Shown here: piece after piece, positions 1 through 6,062 of the stretch
How positions within the stretch are numbered: position 1 is the first letter of the stretch
Layout: every line of letters begins with the position of its first letter
Assembly (NCBI GenBank): GCA_032123035.1
Contig: JAQBFV010000202.1
Location: 1 to 9,120 of the forward strand
DNA from: SG8-41 sp032123035
GTDB lineage: Bacteria; Pseudomonadota; Gammaproteobacteria; Burkholderiales; SG8-41
Direction of reading: 5' to 3'
Length of the DNA stretch: 9,120 nt
The notes under the pieces: generated by a model
The model's database searches: none
Seen by the model: only the letters and a program-made list of their open reading frames with translations
What the model was told of the DNA's origin: nothing
Translations under genes and position numbers: made by a program

Positions 1-716
1 GAGCCGGCGGCACGCATGTAGTTCTTCACGAACTTTGCCTTGCGGCCCGGATAGACGTCGAGCATATCGTGCAGCACAAGCACTTGCCCATGACAGTCCA
101 CGCCCGCGCCGATCCCGATTGTCGGAGCGGTCACCGACGCCGTGATCTCGCGTGCCAGCGCGGCCGGAACCGCTTCCAGCACGATCATGCCCGCTCCGGC
201 GCGTTCCAACAGCTTCGCGTCTTCGAGCAGGCGTTCGCCCGCATCCTCGCCCCGCCCCTGGACCTTGTATCCGCCAAATTGATGCACCGACTGCGGCGTG
301 AGCCCGAGATGGCCGCACACTGGCACGCCGCGCATCGCGAGATACTCCGTCGTCTCCAGCATGGGAGCGCCGCCTTCGATCTTCACCATGTGCGCGCCCG
401 CAGCCATGATCTCGGCGGCATTTCGAAACGTGTCCTGCGGTCCTACCTGAAACGTGCCAAACGGCATGTCGCCGATGATGAAGGCGCGCTTGGAGCCGCG
501 CGCGACGCACTGCGTGTGGTACACCATGTCGCGCAAGGTCACGGGTAGCGTCGTCTCGTGGCCCTGCAGCACGTTGCCCAGCGAATCGCCGACCAGCACG
601 CACTCGACCCCGGCTGATTCAAGCAGCGCGGCAAAGCTGGCGTCGTAGCAGGTCAGCATCGCGATCCGATTGCCCTCCTGCGCCATCTTGTGCAACGTGC
701 TGAGCGTGATTCGCAT
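1..716 (-). CDS. panB: 3-methyl-2-oxobutanoate hydroxymethyltransferase (3' end outside window)
   Basis: PanB transfers a hydroxymethyl group from 5,10-methylene-tetrahydrofolate to alpha-ketoisovalerate to give ketopantoate, the first committed step of cytosolic pantothenate/CoA synthesis. About 238 residues are visible; family members are usually about 265, so only the C-terminus is missing. Seen in order: LTCYDAS (21-27), VGDSLG (42-47), GDMPFGT (82-88), KIEGG (112-116), GHLGLTPQ (135-142), E181, IGIGAG (200-205) and VLVLHDML (212-219). D44 and D83 match the Mg-binding aspartates known in the family, K112/E114 the substrate pocket, and E181 the catalytic glutamate. The ATG at 716-714 has a purine-rich ribosome site (AAGGGG, complement of 722-727) five bases upstream. 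It is last in the visible leftward gene series, 169 bases after the kinase gene; panC often follows in relatives but is outside the window. Identification is very secure. Confidence 0.97.
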   Translation of the reverse strand, partial: MRITLSTLHKMAQEGNRIAMLTCYDASFAALLESAGVECVLVGDSLGNVLQGHETTLPVTLRDMVYHTQCVARGSKRAFIIGDMPFGTFQVGPQDTFRNAAEIMAAGAHMVKIEGGAPMLETTEYLAMRGVPVCGHLGLTPQSVHQFGGYKVQGRGEDAGERLLEDAKLLERAGAGMIVLEAVPAALAREITASVTAPTIGIGAGVDCHGQVLVLHDMLDVYPGRKAKFVKNYMRAAG

Positions 717-730
717 GATGACCCCTTTTT

Positions 731-880
731 ACCACAGAGACACCGGGAACAACGATGGTTTGTCTAGCCCAAAAACGAAAAGCAGCAAGGTATAAGCAAT
801 CGACCTTGATTTTCCTGCGTTCTGCTCTCGTTTTGCTCTTTTTAGGCTTAGATTCCTCTGTGCCTCTGTGTTTGTGTGGT
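731..880. repeat. Inverted pair of short CACAGAG-type repeats between kinase gene and panB
   Basis: The 169-base gap between the kinase stop (886-888) and the panB start (716) has repeat tracts near both ends. The right tract, 855-880, has an 8-base period: CCTCTGTG twice (855-862, 863-870), then the degenerate TTTGTGTG (871-878) and GT. The left tract, 731-744, reads ACCACAGAGACACC and is in the opposite sense: CACAGAG at 733-739 is the exact complement of CTCTGTG at 856-862 or 864-870, and ACCAC (731-735) pairs with GTGGT (876-880). The interior (745-854) is AT-richer than the genes and has no convincing open frame or terminator. The panB ribosome site lies just left of the left tract. Similar ACAGAG-type intergenic tracts are, from memory, common in environmental bacterial genomes; their function is unknown to me. 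Confidence 0.6.
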
Positions 881-885
881 TCGAC

Positions 886-1533
886 CTAGCTTCCGAGATT
901 GAAGAATTCGCGCGGACCGCGCATTGCGTTGACGCGCTCCAACAATAAATCAAAATCTCCGGGCTGATCAACAAAATTGAGATTCTCCGAGTTGACGATG
1001 AGTACCGGCGCCGCTTCGTATTGATAGAAGAAACGCGCATAGATCTCGGCGAGCCGCACCAGATATTCGTCAGGAATGCCGCGCTCGTACGCGACGCCGC
1101 GCTGTCGCACGCGCTCAACCAGCGTCTCAGGCGAGGCCTGCAGATAAATCACGAGATCGGGGGTGGGGGCCCGGGGCTTGAGGCTGGCATAGACCTGGTC
1201 GTAGAGCGTCAACTCGTCGTCGCTCAACGTCAGGCGCGCGAACAGCGGATCCTTTTCCAGCATGAAGTCGGCGATCGTGACACTGGTAAACAAGTCGCTC
1301 TGGTTGAGCGCGCGCACCTGCTTGGCGCGCTGGAACAAAAAGTAAAGCTGCGCCGGCAGCGCATAGCGCGCGCGATCCTGGTAGAAACCGGGAAGAAACG
1401 GATTGGCATCCGGCTCCTCGAGCAGCACCGAGCTGCCGCTGCGCTCGCCCATCACCCGCGCCAGGCTGGTCTTGCCCGCGCCGATCGGCCCCTCGACAAC
1501 GATGTAACGATACTTGTCGGGCAAGCGCTTCAT
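886..1533 (-). CDS. Deoxynucleoside kinase (deoxyadenosine/deoxyguanosine kinase family)
   Basis: A 215-residue P-loop kinase of the deoxynucleoside kinase family, which phosphorylates deoxyribonucleosides (purine ones in the closest bacterial members) with ATP in the cytosol for dNTP salvage. Seen: Walker A GPIGAGKT at residues 15-22, an acidic LLEEPDANPF segment at 37-46 corresponding to the substrate-base glutamate region, TIADFMLEKD at 86-95 in the place of the family's DRS-type motif, VIYLQASPETLVERVRQRG at 128-146 leading into the arginine-rich lid, and a tyrosine-rich helix at 165-172. Length is normal for the family. The ATG at 1533-1531 overlaps the folK stop (ATGA), which suggests translational coupling. 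The neighbours folK and panB form a synteny often seen in betaproteobacteria. Whether dAdo, dGuo or another nucleoside is preferred cannot be told from sequence alone. Confidence 0.9.
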   Translation of the reverse strand: MKRLPDKYRYIVVEGPIGAGKTSLARVMGERSGSSVLLEEPDANPFLPGFYQDRARYALPAQLYFLFQRAKQVRALNQSDLFTSVTIADFMLEKDPLFARLTLSDDELTLYDQVYASLKPRAPTPDLVIYLQASPETLVERVRQRGVAYERGIPDEYLVRLAEIYARFFYQYEAAPVLIVNSENLNFVDQPGDFDLLLERVNAMRGPREFFNLGS

Positions 1534-2051
1534 GTCACACGCTCGTCGGAAAGCTTCACCATGCCCGCGGCATCCAGCCGGGTGGCAAGGCCGGCCACTG
1601 GCCCCGCGCCCGGGACCACTGCCGCCGGCGCGATCTCGGCAAGGGGCACGAGCACGAACGCGCGCTCGAGCATTCGCGGGTGCGGAATCGTCAAGCCGGC
1701 CTCACAGACCACCTGCTCGCCGTAGAGCAGGACGTCCAGGTCGAGCGTGCGCGGCGCGTTGGGGAAATCGCGCACCCGGCCGTGCGAGCGCTCTATCGTG
1801 AGCAACGCATCCAGCAGCGCGCGCGGCGCAAGAGGCGTTTCGATCTGCGCCACCGCATTCACGAAATCGGGCTGATCGCGGTAGCCTGCGGGCGGATTTC
1901 TATAGAACGATGATGCGCCGATCAGCCGTGTCCGCGGCAAGGCGGCCAGCGCGCGCAGGCCTGCGCGCACCTGCGCGACCGGATCCTCCAGATTGCTGCC
2001 CAACGCAATAAAGGCGGTGACTGGTGACCGGTGACCGGTGATCGGTGTCAC
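1530..2051 (-). CDS. folK: 2-amino-4-hydroxy-6-hydroxymethyldihydropteridine diphosphokinase
   Basis: FolK (HPPK) transfers pyrophosphate from ATP to 6-hydroxymethyl-7,8-dihydropterin, the step before dihydropteroate synthase in folate synthesis. The 173 residues show FIALGSNL (14-21), the pterin-binding region FYRNPPAGYRDQPDF (49-63), and the HPPK signature at 91-111 containing PNAPRTLDLDVLLYG, with D104 and D106 as the Mg-binding pair. IPHPRMLERAFVLVPLAEI follows at 122-140. The first codon is GTG at 2051-2049. No other ATG, GTG or TTG lies between it and the ALGSN strand, so residues 1-12 (MTPITGHRSPVT) are encoded by a 7-base tandem array, and family members normally begin near residue 11. 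No good ribosome site is seen. The gene is in the same frame as pcnB, whose TAG is 12 bases upstream, and its own stop overlaps the kinase start. Function is secure; the start is less so. Confidence 0.94.
   Translation of the reverse strand: MTPITGHRSPVTAFIALGSNLEDPVAQVRAGLRALAALPRTRLIGASSFYRNPPAGYRDQPDFVNAVAQIETPLAPRALLDALLTIERSHGRVRDFPNAPRTLDLDVLLYGEQVVCEAGLTIPHPRMLERAFVLVPLAEIAPAAVVPGAGPVAGLATRLDAAGMVKLSDERVT
2015..2049. repeat. Five 7-base tandem repeats (CGGTGAC type) across the folK start
   Basis: Five consecutive heptamers on the + strand at 2015, 2022, 2029, 2036 and 2043: CGGTGAC, with single-base variants TGGTGAC, CGGTGAT and CGGTGTC. GGTG is kept at positions 2-5 of all five units. 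Read on the minus strand, the array encodes roughly the first 12 residues of FolK, and the GTG start codon (2051-2049) sits at its far edge. The unit is close to the CGGTGAA/CGGTAAA unit between purM and purN. No inverted partner was seen at this locus. Confidence 0.85.
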
Positions 2052-2063
2052 GGGATCCGACCG

Positions 2064-3434
2064 CTAAGAATCCGCGCCATGGGGAGAGGGCGCTTTTTCC
2101 TTCGTCCCTCCCCCTGCATTCCCCCGCCCGCGCCTTCTGCGACGGCGGCGCCCCGGTTCCTCGCCGCGCACCAGCATCTCGGCGCGCGCCGCCTCCCCGG
2201 CATGCTGGAAGCGTTCCCACCACTCGCCGATCGCGGGATCCACTTCACCGCTCTCGCAGCGCAACCGCAGGAAATCGTAGCCAGCCCTGAAGCGCGGATG
2301 CTCGAGGAGCCGATAGGGCCGTTTCCCGGAGCGCTGCAAGAAGCGCGGCTGCATTGCCCAGATGTCCTTCATGTCCGCGCTGAAGCGGTTATGGATCGGG
2401 AGCTTCTCCGCCTGCCGCTTGATGACGTAATCCATTGCGCGATATAAAGCCGGCACGGTGGGCTCGCCTTTTTCCTCGAAGCGCTTCCAGGCCGCGAGCG
2501 CTTCTTGCCACAGCAGCGACGCGAACAGGAATCCGGGCGACACCGGCTTGCCTGCCAGCACGCGCTCGTCAGTCGCCTTGAGCGCGGCCGCCACCAGGCG
2601 CTCACCGGAGCGCTGTGCCATTACGTGATCGAGCAGCGGCAACACGCCATGCTGCAAACCTTCCCGGCGCAAATGCGCGATGCCCACCGCCGTATGACCC
2701 GACAGCAGAAGCTTCAACAGCTCGTCCATCAGGCGCGCGGCCGGAACGTTGGCGAGCAGCGGCGCAAGCCGGCGTATCGGTTTGCGCGCGCGCGGGTCGA
2801 TTTCGAGACCGGTGCTTGCCGCCAGTCGCACCGCGCGCAGCATCCGCACCGGATCCTCGCGATAGCGCACCTCGGGCTCACCGATCATACGCAGGCGCCG
2901 CCGTCGCAAGTCGGCAACGCCATCGTGGTAATCCCAGATCTCCTGCGTGGCGGGATCGTAGAAGAGAGCGTTGATGCTGAAATCGCGGCGGGTGGCGTCC
3001 TGCTCCTGCGAGCCGAACACGTTATCGCGCAGAATGCGACCGTGCTCGTCCGCCACTATTCCGTCGCCTTCCTCCGTCGAGCTGGCGCCACGGAATGTTG
3101 ATACTTCCACGATCTCGGGGCCGCACATGACATGCACGATACGGAAGCGGCGCCCGATCACGCGCGAGCGGCGAAAGAGCGCGCGCACCTCTTCCGGCGT
3201 GGCATTGGTCGCCACGTCGTAGTCCTTGGGTCGCCCGCCGAGCAGCAGATCGCGCACGGCACCGCCCACGACGAACGCGGAAAATTCGTGACGCTGCAGC
3301 GTTTGCGTCACGCGCAGCGCGCACGCGCTGATGGAATCACGAGCGATGCCGTGGGCGGCGAGCCGGATGATCTTCGGCTGCCGCGGCTTGAAGAGCTGCC
3401 CGGAAAAGACGCGGCCGAGGAATCTCTTAATCAT
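2064..3434 (-). CDS. pcnB: Poly(A) polymerase I
   Basis: PcnB adds poly(A) tails to RNA 3' ends, promoting RNA decay and affecting plasmid copy-control RNAs. The product is 456 residues, a usual length for the family. Seen: the class II nucleotidyltransferase motif GGAVRDLLLGGRPKDYDVAT at 57-76, with D71 and D73 as the metal-binding pair; FRIVHV (97-102) and the strand EIVEVSTFRG (107-116), followed by a glycine/acid loop; RRDFSINALFYD (149-160); and the RNA/nucleotide-binding motif YREDPVRMLRAVRLAA (191-206). The C-terminal domain ends in an arginine run (429-437), as in the basic tail of known PcnB proteins, which separates them from CCA-adding enzymes. The ATG at 3434-3432 was chosen because AGGA stands four bases upstream and the open frame beyond it looks unlike the family. 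It is 68 bases after the ATPase gene and 12 before folK. Confidence 0.95.
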   Translation of the reverse strand: MIKRFLGRVFSGQLFKPRQPKIIRLAAHGIARDSISACALRVTQTLQRHEFSAFVVGGAVRDLLLGGRPKDYDVATNATPEEVRALFRRSRVIGRRFRIVHVMCGPEIVEVSTFRGASSTEEGDGIVADEHGRILRDNVFGSQEQDATRRDFSINALFYDPATQEIWDYHDGVADLRRRRLRMIGEPEVRYREDPVRMLRAVRLAASTGLEIDPRARKPIRRLAPLLANVPAARLMDELLKLLLSGHTAVGIAHLRREGLQHGVLPLLDHVMAQRSGERLVAAALKATDERVLAGKPVSPGFLFASLLWQEALAAWKRFEEKGEPTVPALYRAMDYVIKRQAEKLPIHNRFSADMKDIWAMQPRFLQRSGKRPYRLLEHPRFRAGYDFLRLRCESGEVDPAIGEWWERFQHAGEAARAEMLVRGEEPGRRRRRRRGRGNAGGGTKEKAPSPHGADS

Positions 3435-3450
3435 TTGTTCCTGATAACAA
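3435..3450. promoter_or_regulatory. Small palindrome around the pcnB ribosome site
   Basis: TTGTT (3435-3439) and AACAA (3446-3450) form a 5-base inverted repeat with a 6-base loop directly before the pcnB ATG. The AGGA ribosome site (complement of 3439-3442) lies in the loop and stem edge, so folding could modestly affect pcnB translation. The stem is short and AT-rich, so it may be chance. Confidence 0.3.
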
Positions 3451-3490
3451 ATTGAGCGGCGCGCGGCAACGGCGGGTCCGCTCGAATTTG
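3448..3490. terminator. Hairpin between ATPase gene and pcnB, possible weak terminator
   Basis: The 12 bases CAAATTGAGCGG (3448-3459) pair with CCGCTC-G-AATTTG (3478-3490), with a single bulged G at 3484 and an 18-base GC-rich loop. It fills most of the 68-base gap after the ATPase stop (3503-3505) and before the pcnB start. For leftward transcripts the stem is followed by TTATCAGG rather than a clean U-run, so it is not a textbook intrinsic terminator. It could instead be an RNA-stability or boundary element. The stem itself is clearly visible; the role is uncertain. Confidence 0.4.
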
Positions 3491-3502
3491 CGGCGGGGTT
3501 AA

Positions 3503-4264
3503 TTATACGGGAGCGAAGAACGAGATGCCGTCCACGACAATTTCGCGCAGCGGGCACCCGTAAAGGCGCTCGAGCCGGTTCCGTGTGAGCATGGCAGTTG
3601 CCGTGCCCGCCTCGACCACGCCGTTCTCGTGCAGCAGCAAAGCGTGGCTGCATGCTTGCGCCAGCCAGAGCGTATCGTGGAGCACCATGATCACCGCTTT
3701 GCCGCGCTCGCGCGCGAGCGACCCGAACAACCGCAGCACAGCCACTTGGTGACGCAAGTCGAGGTGCTGGAGCGGCTCGTCGAGCAGGAATAACTGAGGG
3801 TCCTGCGCGAGCAGCTGGGCGATCCGCGCGCGTTGACGCTCACCGCCGGAGAGCGTCCGGTAGCTACGTCGCTCGAAATCGGCCAGCCCGACGGCAACGA
3901 GCGCTGCGCGCGCCGCGTCCTTGTCCTCACGGCTCCAGCCGAACACCGCGCGCGCGCGCGGAAAGCGGCCGAGCAATACGTAATCGAGCACGTCGCCCCA
4001 GAACGCCGTGTCCTCCTGCTGCAGCAGGATCCCAACCAGCGCCGCGCGCGCGCTCGCCCGGCGCGCATCGAGCGGCGACCCGTCCACGGATATCGCCGCG
4101 CGCAGCGGCGGCGTCAGCCCCGCGAGCGCGTGCACCAGCGTCGTCTTGCCGCTGCCGTTTGCGCCCAGCACGGCCCAGGTGTCGCCGCGCATTACTTCAA
4201 AGTCGATATCACGCGCGAGCACGCGACCGGGTACTGCGAGCGTTAGCCCGTCACACTTGAGCAC
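3503..4264 (-). CDS. ABC transporter ATP-binding protein, BtuD/FepC type
   Basis: Cytoplasmic ATPase that powers a vitamin B12, heme or Fe(III)-siderophore-type importer with the permease encoded just upstream. The 253 residues contain Walker A GANGSGKT (34-41), Q-loop Q83, signature LSGGE (138-142), Walker B FLLDEP (159-164), D-loop HLDL (167-170) and switch histidine H196 (LHDT), so it should be active. I place the start at GTG 4264-4262 (LKCDGLTLAV...), with GGAG ten bases upstream. A GTG at 4291 in the same frame would add nine residues (RRPWRWAPV) that do not look like the family. The gap to the permease stop is 36 bases. The substrate cannot be read from the ATPase, and no periplasmic binding protein, TonB receptor or cobalamin gene is nearby, so I give no gene symbol. 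Confidence 0.9.
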   Translation of the reverse strand: MLKCDGLTLAVPGRVLARDIDFEVMRGDTWAVLGANGSGKTTLVHALAGLTPPLRAAISVDGSPLDARRASARAALVGILLQQEDTAFWGDVLDYVLLGRFPRARAVFGWSREDKDAARAALVAVGLADFERRSYRTLSGGERQRARIAQLLAQDPQLFLLDEPLQHLDLRHQVAVLRLFGSLARERGKAVIMVLHDTLWLAQACSHALLLHENGVVEAGTATAMLTRNRLERLYGCPLREIVVDGISFFAPV

Positions 4265-4300
4265 AGGAGCCCATCTCCAGGGCCGTCGCACGCGCGCCGA

Positions 4301-5278
4301 TCATGTCGTCAAACGCCTTCTGTCGAGCAGCCATAACATCAGCGGTACCCCGATGATCGCCGTTAACACACCGACCGGCAGTTGTTGCGGCGCGACGATC
4401 GTTCGCGCCACGGTATCGGCCACCGTGAGAAAGACACCGCCGAGCAGGACGGAGAGCGGAAGTAGCCAACGATAGGCGGTCACTCCCATCAATCGCACCG
4501 CATGGGGCACCATCAGACCGACGAAACCCACGCTGCCGGCCAGCATGACCGCTGCGACTGTCGCGGCGGCAGCCACGGCGAAAACCCCGACCTGCAACGC
4601 CTTCACCGGCAGCCCGAGCGAGCGAGCCTTGGTCTCACCGAGCGCAAGCAGGTCGAGCCCGCGTGCGCCGCTGGTAGCGAGCGCCGTGCCGAACAAGAGT
4701 ACGATCCACGCCGCCAGCGGACTGTCCGCATAGGACAGGTCCCCCATGAGCCAGAACAGCATTCCTTTCACCTGCATGTGTGAAGCCGTCACCAACGTCA
4801 GGCTCACGAGAGCCGAAAATCCCGCAGCGAGCACGACGCCAGTGAGCAGAAGGCGATATATGTCCCACTCGCCGCTGCGGAAACTCAGCCCGAACACGAT
4901 CGCGATCGCGCATGCGGCGCCGGCCAGAGCCGCCATGCTCATGAGTGCAGCTCCCGCCCCTGCGACCAGCGCAAGCAGCGCACCCAGCGCAGCGCCGCTC
5001 GAAACTCCCAGCACGTAGGGGTCTGCCAACGCGTTCCTCAGCAATGCCTGCAGCAAGGCGCCGGCGAGCGCGAGCAGCCCGCCGCAAGCGAATGCGGCCA
5101 GGGCGCGCGGCGCGCGCAACTGCCAGATGATGTCGTGCACCAGCCCCGGTAGGGGAAAAAGGACGCTATCGAGCACCTGGCGCGCCGAGATCGGGAACGT
5201 TCCGGCAACCAGCGCGAGGAAAACGCTCGCTACGGCAGCAACGACCAACGCGATGCCGAGCGCTAGCGGGCGGGACAT
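4301..5278 (-). CDS. ABC transporter permease, FecCD/BtuC family
   Basis: Inner-membrane permease of the type II importer family for iron-siderophores, heme or cobalamin. The 325 residues are mostly hydrophobic with about nine to ten membrane helices, a normal length. Seen: LRAPRALAAFACGG (54-67), RNALADPYVLGVSSGAALGA (81-100), LALGETKARSLGL (211-223), the ATPase-contact segment GSVGFVGLMVPH (248-259), and the C-terminal LPVGVLTAIIGVP (300-312). In the usual RNPLADP motif the proline is replaced by alanine (A83), a mild oddity. The ATG at 5278-5276 is preceded by a weak AGG at spacing 3, and the upstream gap consists of 7-base repeats. No cobalamin riboswitch fits there. It pairs with the ATPase 36 bases downstream; the binding protein must be encoded elsewhere if the system works. 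Substrate unknown. Confidence 0.93.
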   Translation of the reverse strand: MSRPLALGIALVVAAVASVFLALVAGTFPISARQVLDSVLFPLPGLVHDIIWQLRAPRALAAFACGGLLALAGALLQALLRNALADPYVLGVSSGAALGALLALVAGAGAALMSMAALAGAACAIAIVFGLSFRSGEWDIYRLLLTGVVLAAGFSALVSLTLVTASHMQVKGMLFWLMGDLSYADSPLAAWIVLLFGTALATSGARGLDLLALGETKARSLGLPVKALQVGVFAVAAAATVAAVMLAGSVGFVGLMVPHAVRLMGVTAYRWLLPLSVLLGGVFLTVADTVARTIVAPQQLPVGVLTAIIGVPLMLWLLDRRRLTT

Positions 5279-5284
5279 GACCTA

Positions 5285-5407
5285 GGGATGAGGGATGAGG
5301 AATGAGGGAACACGGCCCAAGGCGGAAGGCGGACGGCGGACGGCGGAAGATACAGGCCAAGGCTTGCTTTGACTTCCTCCTTCATCCTTCTGCCTTCATC
5401 CTTCCAG
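5285..5407. repeat. Inverted pair of 7-base tandem arrays between HAD gene and permease gene
   Basis: Left arm 5285-5347: nine consecutive heptamers in one unbroken phase. They start as GGGATGA (5285, 5292, variant GGAATGA at 5299), pass through two degenerate units (5306, 5313), then become AGGCGGA (5320, 5327) and CGGCGGA (5334, 5341). G at position 2 and A at position 7 are kept in all nine. Right arm 5373-5407: five pyrimidine heptamers (CTTCATC, CTTCTGC, CTTCCTC types). On the other strand these are AGGATGA, AGGCAGA and AGGAGGA, the same skeleton reversed. The spacer is 25 bases. One possible stem is 5321-5329 with 5386-5394 (eight Watson-Crick pairs and one G-T). The stop codon of the HAD gene (5396-5398) lies inside the right arm, and the left arm begins seven bases from the permease start codon. 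Confidence 0.85.
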
Positions 5408-6061
5408 ACTGATGACCGGCCAGCCGCGGCTCGCCGCGTGCGCGCGCAGCGTATCGTCCGGATCGACGGCGACGGGGTGCGTCACACGCTCGAGCAGCGG
5501 CAGGTCGTTCAACGAGTCGCTATAGAACCACGACTCCTCGAACGTCCCCAGTGACGCGCCTCGAGACGCCAGCCATGCTTCGAGCCGCGCGACCTTGCCT
5601 TCGCGAAAGCACGGAATACCGCGCACGGCGCCGGTGAACTCGCCGTTCACCTGCTCGGGGTCAGTGGCAATCAGGTTCCCGATTCCGAGCTCGTGTACGA
5701 TGGGCGCGGTCACGAAACTGTTGGTCGCCGTGATCACGGCGCGCAGGTCGCTGCTGTGCCCCTTGAGAAGCTCGTGCGCCTTCTGTCGCATGATCGGACG
5801 GATCTTGCGCTCCATGAACTCGCGGTGCCAGGCGTCGAGCTGGGCCCGCGGGTGCCGCGAGAGCGGCTTCAACTGAAAGTCCAGAAAAGCGTGAATGTTG
5901 AGCGTGCCCGCCTTGTACTGTTCGTAGAACGCCTCGTTCCGCGCTTCGTACACCTCACGGTCCAGCACGCCCTGCTCGATCAGGAACTGCGCCCACTCGA
6001 AATCGCTGTCGCCAGCGAGCAACGTATTGTCCAGGTCGAACAAGGCCAGTCGGTTACTCAA
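5396..6061 (-). CDS. HAD-IB family phosphatase (SerB-like)
   Basis: A 221-residue haloacid-dehalogenase-superfamily hydrolase of subfamily IB, which includes phosphoserine phosphatase and related small-molecule phosphatases. Motif I is LFDLDNTLL (7-15), with nucleophile D9 and acid/base D11. Motif II is VITATN (109-114), with T111. The motif III lysine is probably K156 (REGKVARL). Motif IV is YSDSLNDLPLLE (180-191), with D182 and D186 for Mg. A helical cap lies between motifs I and II (about 17-85). All catalytic residues are present. The start is TTG at 6061-6059, two bases after the hda stop, with GGGG upstream; no better start precedes motif I. The last codons and the TGA lie in a 7-base repeat array. 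The natural substrate is unknown. The gene sits next to hda and pcnB in several betaproteobacteria (recalled). Confidence 0.9.
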   Translation of the reverse strand: MSNRLALFDLDNTLLAGDSDFEWAQFLIEQGVLDREVYEARNEAFYEQYKAGTLNIHAFLDFQLKPLSRHPRAQLDAWHREFMERKIRPIMRQKAHELLKGHSSDLRAVITATNSFVTAPIVHELGIGNLIATDPEQVNGEFTGAVRGIPCFREGKVARLEAWLASRGASLGTFEESWFYSDSLNDLPLLERVTHPVAVDPDDTLRAHAASRGWPVISLEG

Positions 6062-6062
6062 T

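Noticed and set aside
69..548. Open frame on the + strand opposite panB
   Set aside because: It is antisense to a clear, fully conserved panB, and its composition (His/Arg-rich) is typical of a shadow frame in GC-rich DNA.
2124..2150. Arginine-run at the PcnB C-terminus as a possible repeat expansion
   Set aside because: A basic arginine-rich tail is a known trait of bacterial poly(A) polymerases, so nothing special is needed to explain it.
2505..3101. 198-codon open frame on the + strand opposite pcnB
   Set aside because: It is antisense to strongly conserved pcnB motifs, with no recognisable domain and no ribosome site; GC-rich DNA gives long chance frames.
3435..3653. Longer N-terminus for PcnB
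   Set aside because: The frame stays open upstream, but it would overlap the ATPase gene. The residues do not resemble PcnB, and the ATG at 3434 has a good ribosome site.
3945..3962. CG dinucleotide run inside the ATPase gene (Z-DNA type tract)
   Set aside because: It is short and explained by alanine/arginine codons in a GC-rich gene.
5279..5395. Cobalamin riboswitch or Fur box upstream of the importer genes
   Set aside because: The gap is only 117 bases and is almost entirely made of 7-base repeats. I see no B12-box-like core and no Fur-type palindrome.
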